Assembly: GCA_009377695.1 (NCBI GenBank)
Contig: WHTP01000015.1
Location: 1-64,000 of the forward strand
Source: Hyphomicrobiales bacterium
Lineage (GTDB): Bacteria; Pseudomonadota; Alphaproteobacteria; Rhizobiales; Xanthobacteraceae
DNA length: 64,000 nucleotides
Direction of reading: 5' to 3'
A program made the position numbers and the translations under genes. Shown one piece after another: positions 1-8,147 of this stretch (the stretch's first letter is position 1; each line of letters opens with the position of its first letter). The notes under the pieces are model-generated. The model saw only the letters and a list, made by a program, of their open reading frames with translations. It was not told the DNA's origin and searched no databases.

Positions 1-94
1 AACAGGGATCGGCCGGACGTGCTTGCGGGCATCCTCACGCCGCCGATTGCCCCCAGCGAACAGACGGTCTGACTTCAATTCAAGCGCGGACGAC

Positions 95-170
95 CTAGTG
101 TCCCGATTCCGAAGTTCGTGCCATTTTCGCGGCGGCCTCTTATACGAACTTCGGAATCGAAGGACACCAG
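95..170. repeat. Imperfect palindrome, CTAGTG hairpin family, copy 1
   Basis: The left arm CTAGTGTCC plus GATTCCGAAGTTCGT pairs with ACGAACTTCGGAATC plus GGACACCAG across a loop of about 25 bases. It is the first half of a two-hairpin composite with positions 184-261, separated by a 13-base spacer. A near copy in inverted orientation lies at 7957-8030. Confidence 0.85.
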
Positions 171-183
171 CAACTCTTTGAAT

Positions 184-261
184 CTAGTGTGGCTTTGGTT
201 CAGAAGTCCGCACGTCGGACTCGCCGCGAGAATGATGCGGACTTCTGAACCGCCACACTAG
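184..261. repeat. Imperfect palindrome, CTAGTG hairpin family, copy 2
   Basis: The left arm CTAGTGTGG followed by GGTTCAGAAGTCCGCA pairs with TGCGGACTTCTGAACC followed by CCACACTAG. It lies downstream of the stop codon of the TctC gene that ends at 341, so in RNA it could act as a 3' hairpin. A near copy in inverted orientation lies at 7866-7943. Positions 1-94 and 262-340 hold no recognisable gene. Confidence 0.85.
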
Positions 262-340
262 GAGCGTCCATCGGCGCCGCCGGGCGCATGTTGTGCCCGG
301 CCGCGGCCCAGCAAGCAACACCAGCCCCTCCGCGGACGAC

Positions 341-1369
341 TTAGTCGGGTCGCGTCGCCTTCTTCACCCGTTCGATGATCGCTGTCGGCGCCGATGACAG
401 GCGTGCGATGAACTGCTCCACCTCTTCGCCGGTCATCGGCGAGATGTCGATCTTCGCCTTTTCGGCGTCAGCGATGAATTTTGGGTCTTTCATCGTTGCA
501 AGCAGCGCCGTGCGGAGCGCATCGCGGCGGGTGTCCGGTGTTCCGGGCGGCGAGAGGTAGATACGCCCGAGCGCCTGCAATCCGAAGATCAGGCCGAAAG
601 TCTGCCGGTCGCTGTCCGATTTGGCATAATCGTCGACATGCGGAATTCCTTTGAGCTCGGGCTGCTTGCGGCCGGAGAGCTGGAGCACCGGCCTGAACTC
701 GCCCGACTTGTAGAGGTCGCCCCACGCCGACTGGATGGTCGACATCGGCAGTCCGCAGATGCCGTTCACCTCATTGCGCGTGATCGCGATCTTCACGCTC
801 GCCGATCCCTTGTAACCGGCCACGATCTTCATCTTCGCACCGAGCAGGTTCTTCACCGCCGCCGCCGACTTCACCAGCGGACCGGTTGCGCCGGTCGCGC
901 CCCAGACCGTCTCTTTCTTGAGCATGTCCTCGAATTTCGCGATGCCGGCGCCCTTGGAGATTCCGCAGACGGCGACGCTCTCCTCCATATTGCCGATCCA
1001 GACGAACTTCGCAGGGTCAAAGCGAGCCGCGCTGTTGCCCATCAGCGGCTCAAACGGAACGGTGTGCACAAACGTCGCCATCACCGTGCCGTCCTTGGGC
1101 GCCACATTGTAGAGCCAGTTGGCGGCGGTGATCCCACTCGCCCCGGTCATGTTCTGCACCACGATGTTCGGATTACCCGGGATGTGGCGCCCGAGGTGCC
1201 GCGCCAGCACGCGTGCGTAGACGTCGAATCCGGTCGCGGGCTCGTGGCCGACCACGATGTTGACGGACTTGCCTTTATAGAAATCCGAAACCTCGTCAGC
1301 GGCTGCCGGGACGACCGCGGCGGTCGCCAGCAATATGCTCGCAGCAATGGCTCGCTTGGTGTTCCTCAT
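341..1369 (-). CDS. TctC/Bug-type extracytoplasmic solute receptor
   Basis: This is a 342-residue exported binding protein of the tripartite tricarboxylate transporter receptor (TctC/Bug) family, which captures small carboxylates or related solutes in the periplasm. The first 22 or so residues are a signal peptide ending near PAAA-D. The mature part opens with the family-type stretch KSVNIVVGHEPATGFD and carries the NPNIVVQNMTGASG segment. The reading frame is open back to 1723, but the ATG at 1369 is chosen because it begins the signal peptide and follows a GAGGA ribosome site. No tctA or tctB membrane genes lie nearby, as is common for orphan Bug receptors in alpha- and betaproteobacteria. 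The ligand cannot be read from sequence. Confidence 0.85.
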   Translation of the reverse strand: MRNTKRAIAASILLATAAVVPAAADEVSDFYKGKSVNIVVGHEPATGFDVYARVLARHLGRHIPGNPNIVVQNMTGASGITAANWLYNVAPKDGTVMATFVHTVPFEPLMGNSAARFDPAKFVWIGNMEESVAVCGISKGAGIAKFEDMLKKETVWGATGATGPLVKSAAAVKNLLGAKMKIVAGYKGSASVKIAITRNEVNGICGLPMSTIQSAWGDLYKSGEFRPVLQLSGRKQPELKGIPHVDDYAKSDSDRQTFGLIFGLQALGRIYLSPPGTPDTRRDALRTALLATMKDPKFIADAEKAKIDISPMTGEEVEQFIARLSSAPTAIIERVKKATRPD

Positions 1370-1723
1370 GGTATCCTCGCGTTTTCTTTTCTCAGCCTGC
1401 GCGGAGCGCACGCCTCGATCGCTCGATCCGCGGGCGACAAAGCCGCTGCGCGCGATGAAGGTCTCGACGTCGGCGCCGCTCGACGGGTTGATGTCGATCT
1501 GAGCCTGGTGGCGGCGACTGCGATCGGCGTAGCACCGAAGCAGGCAATCACAGCCAATGGCAGGTCTATCGTGATCATCACTCGTCCGAATGGCGTAGGC
1601 ACGCCGACCGAAGTCAAATCGGGCGGTCGCGCCTGGACTATAAGTGGGAACGCGGCCGGAAGGGTGGTTCAAATAGCCACAGGCGCTACGCGCCGCAACG
1701 GCGCCGTCAATCGCCGACGCCAT
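1370..1723. other. Intergenic stretch, no gene seen
   Basis: These 354 bases separate the TctC gene from the next minus-strand gene. The frame upstream of the TctC start is open but arginine- and cysteine-rich with no family resemblance, so it is treated as non-coding. It presumably holds the TctC promoter; no convincing promoter boxes were recognised. Confidence 0.5.
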
Positions 1724-2164
1724 TTATCGTGTGCTGAACGCGCCACGGATCGAATTCAAGCGCTCCGCCTTGGTGCGCATCGGCGCCGGGTCGGGTTTGA
1801 GCACCATCTGGCACGGTACAAGGCTGTCGGCAATGTACGCTCCGGTATCGTTGCTGAAATGAAGGTCCCGGCAGGTATCCCCTCTGACGAAGCTGCGCAC
1901 CTGACCGGTGCGTGTGCGGCTGAAACTGTCATCTTCGACCCGGGCGATCAGGGCCGACGATCGCCACGACGACGGAAACCAGCCGTTGTAGGTCACCATA
2001 CCGACTGTCAGGGCAAGCGTCCCTACCAGCACAGAAACGATCGTGATGAACCGCGAGCGATCACGCCGGCGGCGCTCCGCCATGGCGGCGCGCTGGCGCC
2101 GCATCGTCCGTTCATAGGCGATCCGTGCTCGTTCGATCGCGGTCGGTTGCTGGGCGCGTCTCAT
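1724..2164 (-). CDS. Single-pass membrane protein of unknown function
   Basis: This 146-residue protein has a very basic, arginine-rich N-terminal helix (about residues 5-42, with ERARIAYERTMRRQR), one hydrophobic segment (about 43-62, ITIVSVLVGTLALTVGMVTY) and a C-terminal domain with two cysteines (within CRDLHF and VPCQMV). The positive-inside rule places the N-terminus in the cytoplasm and the C-terminal domain outside, where the cysteines could form a disulfide. Its codon use resembles its neighbours. I recognise no named family, and the neighbours do not suggest a role. Confidence 0.7.
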   Translation of the reverse strand: MRRAQQPTAIERARIAYERTMRRQRAAMAERRRRDRSRFITIVSVLVGTLALTVGMVTYNGWFPSSWRSSALIARVEDDSFSRTRTGQVRSFVRGDTCRDLHFSNDTGAYIADSLVPCQMVLKPDPAPMRTKAERLNSIRGAFSTR

Positions 2165-2257
2165 GGGCTCACCGCGCTTCGTTGCGCAATGGCACGGCGT
2201 AGCGTTCCGCGGCTTAGGAGTGATTAACCGATCGGCGCTGCAGTGCGTAAATGTCCC

Positions 2258-3001
2258 TCAAGGTGAATCCAATGCGTACGGGTCCCGGGCGATATCGAGC
2301 TTCTCCCGTGTCACGACGACACCGGCCGCGCCGAGCCGGACCACGTTGAAGGTCCCCGCGAATTCGGGCGACCCCGAGTAATAGGCGGCGACCGACCCGT
2401 TGCCGACCTTGGCGGGGGAATTCCAATGCCCGAGCGCGACATAGTCGGCGCCGGTTGCGGCGAGTTCATCGTCGCCGATCAGCCACGACGGCCGCGGCCG
2501 CGTGACCCGGTCGGGCCTCGGCACGTAGTGGCCGTGTGCGGTGGCGATCTGCCAGCGGGTCTGGCGCGGGCGAATGGTCTCGAACGGGATCATGTCGGAA
2601 TAGTCGCGGTGCGCGCGGCCCCAAATCTCCAGGTCAAGCGACGGAAACACGATCGCCTCATCCTGGGTGAGGCCGATGATGTGCAGGTTCGGCACTTTGG
2701 TGAGGCTTTTGCGGTGATACACCGCCTCCGGCATGACCGGATCATGGTTGCCGGGCAGCAGCACCACCGGAAGCTCTGCGGCGGCGATCACCGCCGCCGC
2801 GTGGTCGACCAGGTCCGCCGGCAGACGGTGGCAATCGAACGTATCGCCGGCCAGGACGACGACATCAGCGCCGACGCTACGCGCCGCTTTGAGCACGCAA
2901 GCCAGACCACCGGCTCCGTCGCCGCCATGGATTTCCGCGGTGTAGACGTGATCCACATGGATGTCGGAACTGTGTACGACGACGATATCCTTGCCAACCA
3001 T
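2258..3001 (-). CDS. Calcineurin-like metallophosphoesterase (SbcD/Mre11-type fold)
   Basis: This 247-residue protein carries the complete dinuclear-metal signature of calcineurin-like phosphoesterases: D13-x-H15 in SSDIH, the GDTFD motif with D53, GNHD at 84-87, the later HGHYV histidine and a closing GHWN motif. Families with this fold hydrolyse phosphodiesters or phosphomonoesters. The arrangement recalls SbcD/Mre11, but there is no sbcC partner and the protein is short, so a small-molecule or nucleotide substrate is as likely. The ATG at 3001 overlaps the stop codon of a TctC remnant (TGATG), suggesting it was once the distal gene of a receptor operon. A GTG six bases upstream is an alternative start. 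Confidence 0.85.
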   Translation of the reverse strand: MVGKDIVVVHSSDIHVDHVYTAEIHGGDGAGGLACVLKAARSVGADVVVLAGDTFDCHRLPADLVDHAAAVIAAAELPVVLLPGNHDPVMPEAVYHRKSLTKVPNLHIIGLTQDEAIVFPSLDLEIWGRAHRDYSDMIPFETIRPRQTRWQIATAHGHYVPRPDRVTRPRPSWLIGDDELAATGADYVALGHWNSPAKVGNGSVAAYYSGSPEFAGTFNVVRLGAAGVVVTREKLDIARDPYALDSP

Positions 3002-3177
3002 CACCACTTCATTAGTTTCTTCGTGGCCGCCTCATTGAACTTACGATATTCCTCGCCTTGAATCACCAGCGGCTCGAGGCCGAGCTGCTCTGCGCGCTGC
3101 TGATGCTCCTTGGAATTGATGACTTGGCCGAGCGCCGCGGCAACGATGGCAGCTTCCAGCAACGTGGTCGAGCACGT
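3001..3177 (-). pseudogene. C-terminal remnant of a solute-binding receptor gene, probably TctC family
   Basis: Read on the minus strand, these bases encode about 58 residues ending ATKKLMKW before a TGA at 3001-3003. The stretch resembles the C-terminal helix region of TctC-type receptors, including AALGQVINS and LGLEPLVIQGEEY. There is no start codon, signal peptide or ligand-binding lobe: the frame meets a stop just upstream, next to the end of the sugar-isomerase gene. This is best explained by a deletion that removed the 5' part of a receptor gene. Family assignment of such a short fragment is tentative. Confidence 0.6.
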
Positions 3178-3195
3178 CCGGGGTTGAGGAGGATG

Positions 3196-4050
3196 TCACA
3201 TCAGCCGCGTGGACGTGGCGCGCTGGCCGGTCGCTTTCGCGATCAGGGCACGCATCGACTCAACACCCTCGCGTGCGACCTCGAGGGACGAGCGCTCCCA
3301 CAGCATGGGATTGGGCGCCTCGTAGTTGAGGTGCCCATCGTAGCCCTTCTCCGCGAGCAGCGAGAGCACCTCGTCCCATTGCACAATGCCCTGCCCCGGC
3401 GGCAGCCGGTCGGCCGGCCGCTTGACTCCCTCTGGGACCGGCGCGTCCGGCACGTCGCTGAACTGGAAAGCGATCACCTCGCCCGGCGCGACGTCCGCGA
3501 AGCCGCGGCCGCCGGCGCCACTGCGCTGCAGGTGGTACGCGTCGAGCAGCATGCCGGCATTCGGGCGGTCAGCGCCGTTGAGGATCGCGCGCAGCGCCGG
3601 GATCGAGTTGATCACGGCATGCTGCGAGTTAAATTCGATGGCGAGCGTGAGGCCATATTTGCCGCAGATATCGGCACCACGCTTCAGGTTTTCGACCGCT
3701 TCCTTCGGCGTGCCGACATTCTGACCGGGCGCGCACATCACCTGCGGGCAGTTGAGCGCGACCGCGTTCTCACAAGTCTCCTCCAGCACATCGAACAGCC
3801 GCGTGCTCTCTTCACCCTTGGCGAACAGCCAGCCGTATTCGCAGCCGAGCGTGCAGACCGGGATCTTGGCCGCGCGGATGACGTCGAGCACCTGATCGTT
3901 CGGCATGCCCTGCTCATAGCAACGGTCGAAATCGATGCGGCGCAGCTCGACCGCGTCGAAGCCGCCTTCGCGCGCAGCCTCGAGTGCGGCCGCGAGCGGC
4001 GTGGTGTCGATCGTCCAGGTATGCAGCGCCAAGCGTCCGAACTGCGCCAT
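3196..4050 (-). CDS. Sugar phosphate isomerase/epimerase (xylose isomerase-like TIM barrel)
   Basis: This 284-residue protein belongs to the AP-endonuclease-family-2 TIM-barrel superfamily, whose members isomerise or epimerise sugars, inosose or keto-sugars using a divalent metal. Supporting segments are GFDAVELRR near the N-terminus, LTLAIEFNSQ, the GMLLDAYHLQRSG metal-ligand region, VIAFQFSDVPDAP, and the terminal GYDGHLNYEAPNP. The start at 4050 is preferred over an ATG 36 bases upstream because a GCGAGGA ribosome site sits seven bases before it. The gene lies 38 bases downstream of a TctC receptor, which suggests co-transcription and a shared catabolic substrate, but that substrate is unknown. 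Confidence 0.8.
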   Translation of the reverse strand: MAQFGRLALHTWTIDTTPLAAALEAAREGGFDAVELRRIDFDRCYEQGMPNDQVLDVIRAAKIPVCTLGCEYGWLFAKGEESTRLFDVLEETCENAVALNCPQVMCAPGQNVGTPKEAVENLKRGADICGKYGLTLAIEFNSQHAVINSIPALRAILNGADRPNAGMLLDAYHLQRSGAGGRGFADVAPGEVIAFQFSDVPDAPVPEGVKRPADRLPPGQGIVQWDEVLSLLAEKGYDGHLNYEAPNPMLWERSSLEVAREGVESMRALIAKATGQRATSTRLM

Positions 4051-4088
4051 CAAAATGTCCTCGCTTCGATGAATTGCGGCGGTCATCG

Positions 4089-5072
4089 TCAGTTCAACTT
4101 CACGTTAGCTGTGCGCGCCACCTTGGTCCACTTGTCGATCTCAGAGCGGATATAGGCGCGGAACTCCTCCGGCGAGCTCACGGCCGGTTCGAGCCCGGCG
4201 GCAGCGAGCTGCTTGGTCGCCTCCGGATCATCCAGCACCTTGCGCATGGCGGCATTGAGCATGTCGACGATCGGGCGCGGCGTGCCGGCCGGCGCGGCGA
4301 GCCCGAACCAGGACGTCACCTCATAGCCCGGGAAGGTCTCGGCGATGGTCGGCAACTCTGGATAATCCGGATGCCGCTTCGGGCTCGACACCGCGACCGC
4401 GCGCGCCTTCCCGCTCTTCAGCGCGGGCAGCGCCGAAGGCGCCGCCGGCATCATCAGTTGCGCCTCGCCGCCCATGACCGCGGTCACGCCAGGACCGCTG
4501 CCCTTGTAAGGCACATGCGTCATGTTGATGTTGCCGGCGACGCTGCGCAGCAGCTCGACCGCCAGATGCTGCGACGAGCCCTGCCCCGGCGATGCATAGA
4601 ACAGCTTGCCGGGATGGGCTTTGGCGTAATCGGCAATGTCCTTGAGTGTCTTGAACGGCAGGCCTGAATTCACGATCAGCAAATTCGAGGTCTGGCCGGC
4701 GCGGCCGATCGGTGTGAAGCCGTTGACCGGGTCGTAGGGCAGCTTGGCATAGAGTGCCGGGTTGACGCCGTGGCTCGATATATTGGCGAGGATCAGCGTG
4801 TAGCCGTCAGGCGGCGCCTTTGCGGCCAGCTCGCCGCCCAGCAGCCCGCCCGCACCGGGACGATTATCGACAATCATCTGCTGGCCGAGATTGGCGGAGA
4901 TGCGCTGTGCCAGGATTCGCGCGACCGTGTCGGTCGCGCTGCCCACCGCCTGCGGGACAATGACGCGGATGGTCGTCTTCTTGGGATAGTCCTGAGCGAC
5001 GGCCGGCAGTGTCACGCTGGCAAATGACGCGGCAGCGACGAGCACAATCGTCCGGCGACTAAAGGCGCGCAT
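4089..5072 (-). CDS. TctC/Bug-type extracytoplasmic solute receptor
   Basis: This is a 327-residue periplasmic receptor of the TctC/Bug family. The N-terminus is a signal peptide (MRAFSRRTIVLVAAASF...PAVAQ) and the mature protein shows all the usual landmarks: IRVIVPQAVGSATD, VDNRPGAGG, DGYTLILAN, the FTPIGRAGQ segment, HVPYKGSGPG and the C-terminal PEEFRAYIRSEIDKW helix. The ATG at 5072 is chosen over one 57 bases upstream because it follows a GGGAGGAG ribosome site. It is followed by the sugar-isomerase gene and may feed it. No TctA/TctB subunits are encoded in the window. Confidence 0.9.
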   Translation of the reverse strand: MRAFSRRTIVLVAAASFASVTLPAVAQDYPKKTTIRVIVPQAVGSATDTVARILAQRISANLGQQMIVDNRPGAGGLLGGELAAKAPPDGYTLILANISSHGVNPALYAKLPYDPVNGFTPIGRAGQTSNLLIVNSGLPFKTLKDIADYAKAHPGKLFYASPGQGSSQHLAVELLRSVAGNINMTHVPYKGSGPGVTAVMGGEAQLMMPAAPSALPALKSGKARAVAVSSPKRHPDYPELPTIAETFPGYEVTSWFGLAAPAGTPRPIVDMLNAAMRKVLDDPEATKQLAAAGLEPAVSSPEEFRAYIRSEIDKWTKVARTANVKLN

Positions 5073-5138
5073 GAACTCCTCCCGATTGTTGTTGGTCGCA
5101 TTCTGGCACACCGGCAATGTGGATGTCATGACGGCGGC

Positions 5139-6026
5139 TCAGGATTGCGGCGCGCCGACGCGCCAGTTCACCAGGAACACGCCCGCGACGCACACGGCCA
5201 TGCCGACGAGCGCCAGCGGTTCGAGCCGTTCACCGAACGCTCCATAGGCCATGAGCGCCGTGAACGGCGGCGTGAGATAGAACAGGCTGACCACCCGCGC
5301 CGCCGCCTGGCGCCGGATCAGGTAGTAGAGCAGCCAGATCGCGCCGAACGACAGCACGATGACAAGCCACGCCAGCGCGAACACGAACTCCGCCGTCCAT
5401 TGCACCGTGTGCGTCTCGAACAGCAGCGCGGCGATGGCGAGCACAAGCCCGGCCGCGGCGTACTGGATCAAAAAGCCTGGACGCCAGTCGATGCTGCCGC
5501 CAAAGCGCTTCTGATAGAGCGTGCCGATGGTCATGCCGATCAGCCCAACCACCGCGGCGGTCCAGCCGAGCGCCGTGGTCTCGCCGGAGGCCTTGCCCTG
5601 GACGACGAGCGCAACCCCGATCACGCCCAGCGCGAGCCCCGCCCATTGCCGCGGGATCACCCGCTCGCCCAACCACCGATTGGCCAAGGTCGCGGTGAGC
5701 AACGGCTGCAGGCTCACAACCAGCGCTGCGAGCCCCGCAGGCAGATGGTGGTAGATCGAAACAAACACGCCGCCGAGATAGATTCCGTGCACGAAGACGC
5801 CGGTGATCGCGCTATGCAAGACATCTTGGCGGCTGGGCCATGGCGGGCGCGTGAGCACGATCACAACGCCGATCAAGAACGCGACCGCCGCCATGCGGAT
5901 GGTCAGGAACGTCATCGGCTCCGCATAGGGCAGGCCAAACTTGGCGCCGATGAAGCCCGACGCCCACAGCACCACGAACACGCCGGGCGCCGCAAACACG
6001 GCGAGTTTCTCGATCGGGCTGGACAT
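5139..6026 (-). CDS. EamA/DMT-family inner-membrane transporter
   Basis: This 295-residue integral membrane protein has ten predicted hydrophobic segments arranged as two EamA repeats, the form of drug/metabolite exporters such as RhaT- and YdcZ-like permeases. Landmarks are FVVLWASGFIGAKFGLPYA in helix 1, the LQPLLTATLANRWLGER segment closing repeat 1, and FYLTPPFTALMAYGAFGER closing repeat 2. The start at 6026 (MSSPIEK) is preferred to an ATG seven codons upstream because it sits directly before the first helix. Substrate is not predictable; family members export amino acids, nucleosides or aromatic compounds. Confidence 0.85.
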   Translation of the reverse strand: MSSPIEKLAVFAAPGVFVVLWASGFIGAKFGLPYAEPMTFLTIRMAAVAFLIGVVIVLTRPPWPSRQDVLHSAITGVFVHGIYLGGVFVSIYHHLPAGLAALVVSLQPLLTATLANRWLGERVIPRQWAGLALGVIGVALVVQGKASGETTALGWTAAVVGLIGMTIGTLYQKRFGGSIDWRPGFLIQYAAAGLVLAIAALLFETHTVQWTAEFVFALAWLVIVLSFGAIWLLYYLIRRQAAARVVSLFYLTPPFTALMAYGAFGERLEPLALVGMAVCVAGVFLVNWRVGAPQS

Positions 6027-6099
6027 GGCGGGGTGGTGGCAGAGCAAACGCGCGGTGTAAAGGGTAGCGCGTCACCGCGCGGCTTGATCAAGCGCAAAG

Positions 6100-6139
6100 A
6101 CAAAAAGTAACCGGCGCAGCCACAGAGCGGCTACGCCGG
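6100..6139 (-). terminator. Intrinsic terminator of the exported-protein gene
   Basis: Arms CCGGCGCAGCC and GGCTACGCCGG (6111-6139) form a hairpin with a seven-base loop. On the minus strand it is followed by TTACTTTTTGTCTTTG, a T-rich run. It lies just downstream of the gene that ends at 6160. Confidence 0.7.
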
Positions 6140-6159
6140 CCGAAGACGACCGAGACAAG

Positions 6160-6717
6160 TTACTGCGCGATCGCGTTGAGCTTGTCGAAATATTTGAGAA
6201 CCAGTTTGATGTTGCCCGGATGCTCGACAGTCTGCACCTCGTCGAGTTCCGCATTGAGGCTTTCCAGCGCCTTCTTGCGTTCATCCGGCTTCATGGTCTT
6301 ATCGGCCTGGACCGCGGTGATCTCTTTTTTGATCGCCTCGGTCGGGTTGGTGTACTGCTTCGTCTTCGGATCGACGCCATCCAGCACCGCAACGATGCTG
6401 ACGACGACCTGATCGTATTCGTCGAGATCCTTGAACCCGAATTTCTTGACCGCCGCGGTGACGGCCGCCATCAGCTTGTCGTCGGGCTTGCCGTCGGCCG
6501 CGTCGAGCTTCTCGAACAGCGGCGTCAGTTCCTTGAAGGCGGCAATGTACTGCTCGATCTGCTTCGCCGTCAGCTGAACCTGGCCCGGGGCCTGCTGCGC
6601 GAATGCGCGCCCCGAATGCAACGCAAGCGCCGTGACCACAGCCATGGCCATGACCGCCAGAAATGCCCGCCGCAGGCGGGAGAAGCGCAAGCCATCGGCT
6701 TGTCGTGTCGACATCAT
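6160..6717 (-). CDS. Exported helical protein of unknown function
   Basis: This 185-residue protein begins with a signal peptide (basic RFSRLRR, a hydrophobic core FLAVMAMAVVTALAL and a likely cleavage after GRAFAQ). The mature part is about 140 residues of charged alpha-helix, with LTAKQIEQYIAAFKELTPLFEKL at its start and a lysine/glutamate-rich DERKKALESLNAELDEV segment near its end. Two adjacent ATG codons at 6717 and 6714 are possible starts; starts further upstream would precede the signal peptide with unrelated sequence. I recognise the type from other Hyphomicrobiales as an uncharacterised secreted protein. A hairpin terminator follows. Confidence 0.7.
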   Translation of the reverse strand: MMSTRQADGLRFSRLRRAFLAVMAMAVVTALALHSGRAFAQQAPGQVQLTAKQIEQYIAAFKELTPLFEKLDAADGKPDDKLMAAVTAAVKKFGFKDLDEYDQVVVSIVAVLDGVDPKTKQYTNPTEAIKKEITAVQADKTMKPDERKKALESLNAELDEVQTVEHPGNIKLVLKYFDKLNAIAQ

Positions 6718-6970
6718 CAGTACTCCGTTGTTGGCCAACCCGAATCCGAAATCGCCCTCTCGGGGACCCCACCTTGCTGAGGTGTAGAGCAATGGTCGTA
6801 CCAGGTTTGGTCAAAGGTAAGGCATGTGCGGCAAGATCCAGAACGATCACCACAGTAATTTCTGCGAGCGAACATCGCTCAATAACCGGCGCGTAAATAT
6901 TTGGAGGGCGCGGTACTTCGTTATCGATGCCTACGGCACTGCCGCTGATCACCGTCCGTGGATTTTCATC

Positions 6971-7050
6971 CTAGTGCCGCCGATTTGAAGTTCCTGCGGC
7001 AGTTGCAGCAAAAACTCGGCGAGGAACTTCAAATCGAAACGGGACACTAG
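6971..7050. repeat. Imperfect palindrome, CTAGTG hairpin family, copy 3
   Basis: The left arm CTAGTG...CGATTTGAAGTTCCT pairs with AGGAACTTCAAATCG...CACTAG. It ends ten bases from the stop codon of the AhpD-like gene, in the position of a 3' hairpin. The rest of 6793-7059 shows no gene. Confidence 0.85.
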
Positions 7051-7059
7051 CAAGACGCG

Positions 7060-7452
7060 CTATTGTTCAAATGCGGCGTCCACCGGCACCCGATAGCCAT
7101 TGGCCAATCGATTGGTTTCATTTGCCATGCCGACCACCGCCAGCAGCTCGCCGAACATGGCGTCCGTCATCCCCGCCTTGCGCGCACCCGCGGTGTGGCT
7201 GGCAATGCAATAGTCGCAGCCATTGGTGACGCTGACCGCGACATAGATCATCTCCTTGGTCAGCGCATCGAGCGCTCCCGGTTGCATCACCTCCTTCACG
7301 CTTTGCCAGGTGCGCGTGAGCAGCGCCGGATCGCGCGCGAGGTACTTCCAGAAATTATTCACGTCCGGCACGTTACGGGTGGCCTTGATGTCGTCGAACA
7401 CGGCGCGGACGGCGGGCGAAGCGTCGGCATACTCAATGGGCGAAGTGGGCAT
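7060..7452 (-). CDS. AhpD-like / carboxymuconolactone decarboxylase family protein
   Basis: This 130-residue all-helical protein carries the CxxCxxxH redox motif of the AhpD/CMD family at C79, C82 and H86 (NGCDYCIASHTAG). Family members act as peroxiredoxin-linked reductases (AhpD) or, without the cysteines, as decarboxylases; retention of both cysteines and the histidine favours a redox role. The length matches single-domain family members. It stands alone, with a CTAGTG hairpin just after its stop codon. Its electron donor or partner peroxidase is not in the window. Confidence 0.85.
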   Translation of the reverse strand: MPTSPIEYADASPAVRAVFDDIKATRNVPDVNNFWKYLARDPALLTRTWQSVKEVMQPGALDALTKEMIYVAVSVTNGCDYCIASHTAGARKAGMTDAMFGELLAVVGMANETNRLANGYRVPVDAAFEQ

Positions 7453-7624
7453 GATGGTTCTCCTGATTCTCCGTCACGGGCGGCAACGAGCAGCGAAAAT
7501 GCGTCCGCAGTGGTAACGCGGTGCAACTGCCGCCGAATGCCTTTTTACTGCCTTAATGGCTTCCCGACTTTGCCTTGGTCGGATGGTGCGGTCCCAATCG
7601 TGGATTCCTTGATGGGGGTGATCA

Positions 7625-7849
7625 ATGGATACGATCGAGCGTTGTCGTGCCGAGGCTGACGACTGCCTGCGTCGGGCCGACATCGACGCCAACGAGAACG
7701 ACAGGCCACTCTGGATCACGCTCGCCCAGTCATGGCTGCAGCTTGCCGAAGACGCCGACCGGATCAGCAACGAAGCGCGCTCCGGAGAAGAAGACGAGGA
7801 CGCCCGGTCCGAAGAATTAGAACGCGCCGTCGAAGTGGCGCTCCTTTAG
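7625..7849 (+). CDS. Small acidic helical protein, conserved type of unknown function
   Basis: This 74-residue protein opens with MDTIERCRAEADDCLR and contains WITLAQSWLQLAEDADRIS, a pattern I associate with small uncharacterised proteins common in Bradyrhizobium and relatives. It is rich in aspartate and glutamate and should be entirely helical. A GGGGGTG ribosome site precedes the ATG. No function is known to me. It is the last gene inside the segment bracketed by the inverted hairpin composites. Confidence 0.65.
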   Translation: MDTIERCRAEADDCLRRADIDANENDRPLWITLAQSWLQLAEDADRISNEARSGEEDEDARSEELERAVEVALL

Positions 7850-7865
7850 CCAGCGGACAGTCCGT

Positions 7866-7943
7866 CTCGTGTAGCGGTTCAGAGGTCCGCATCATTCTCG
7901 CGGCGAGTCCGACATGCGGACTTCTGAACCAAAGCCACACTAG
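7866..7943. repeat. Imperfect palindrome, CTAGTG hairpin family, copy 4 (inverted relative to copy 2)
   Basis: This is the reverse complement of the 184-261 hairpin with a few differences, including CTCGTGTAG at the degenerate left end. The loop sequence is almost unchanged, which points to duplication or recombination and not convergence. Confidence 0.85.
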
Positions 7944-7956
7944 ATTCAAAGAGTTG

Positions 7957-8030
7957 CTAGTGTCCTTTCGATTCCGAAGTTCGATACGAAGCCGCTGCAA
8001 ACGGTACGAACTTGGGAATCGGGACACTAG
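7957..8030. repeat. Imperfect palindrome, CTAGTG hairpin family, copy 5 (inverted relative to copy 1)
   Basis: This is the reverse complement of the 95-170 hairpin with small differences in stem and loop. The 13-base spacer to copy 4 (ATTCAAAGAGTTG) is the exact reverse complement of the spacer between copies 1 and 2. Confidence 0.85.
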
Positions 8031-8055
8031 CCCTTTGTTCTGCGTGCTTAGAAGG

Positions 8056-8134
8056 CTAGTGGAGTGGATTTGACATTCGCTACCCCGTTGACCGCAGACT
8101 TCCAAAGCGAATGTCAAATCCAAAACTCCACTAG
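8056..8134. repeat. Imperfect palindrome, CTAGTG hairpin family, copy 6
   Basis: The left arm CTAGTGGAGT-GGATTTGACATTCGCT pairs with AGCGAATGTCAAATCC-ACTCCACTAG. The stem differs from copies 1-5 at several positions, and each change is matched on the opposite arm. Confidence 0.85.
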
Positions 8135-8147
8135 CAGCTTATATTTG

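Noticed and set aside
1370-1723. N-terminal extension of the first TctC receptor to 1723
   Set aside because: The extra residues precede a perfect signal peptide and ribosome site at 1369 and look non-coding.
638-2227. Long plus-strand open frame of about 529 codons
   Set aside because: It is antisense to the TctC receptor and the small membrane protein, rich in arginine and histidine, and has no family likeness; it is the usual mirror frame of GC-rich coding sequence.
3058-4155. Long plus-strand open frame opposite the TIM-barrel isomerase
   Set aside because: Antisense, arginine-rich and without domains; the minus-strand gene explains the region.
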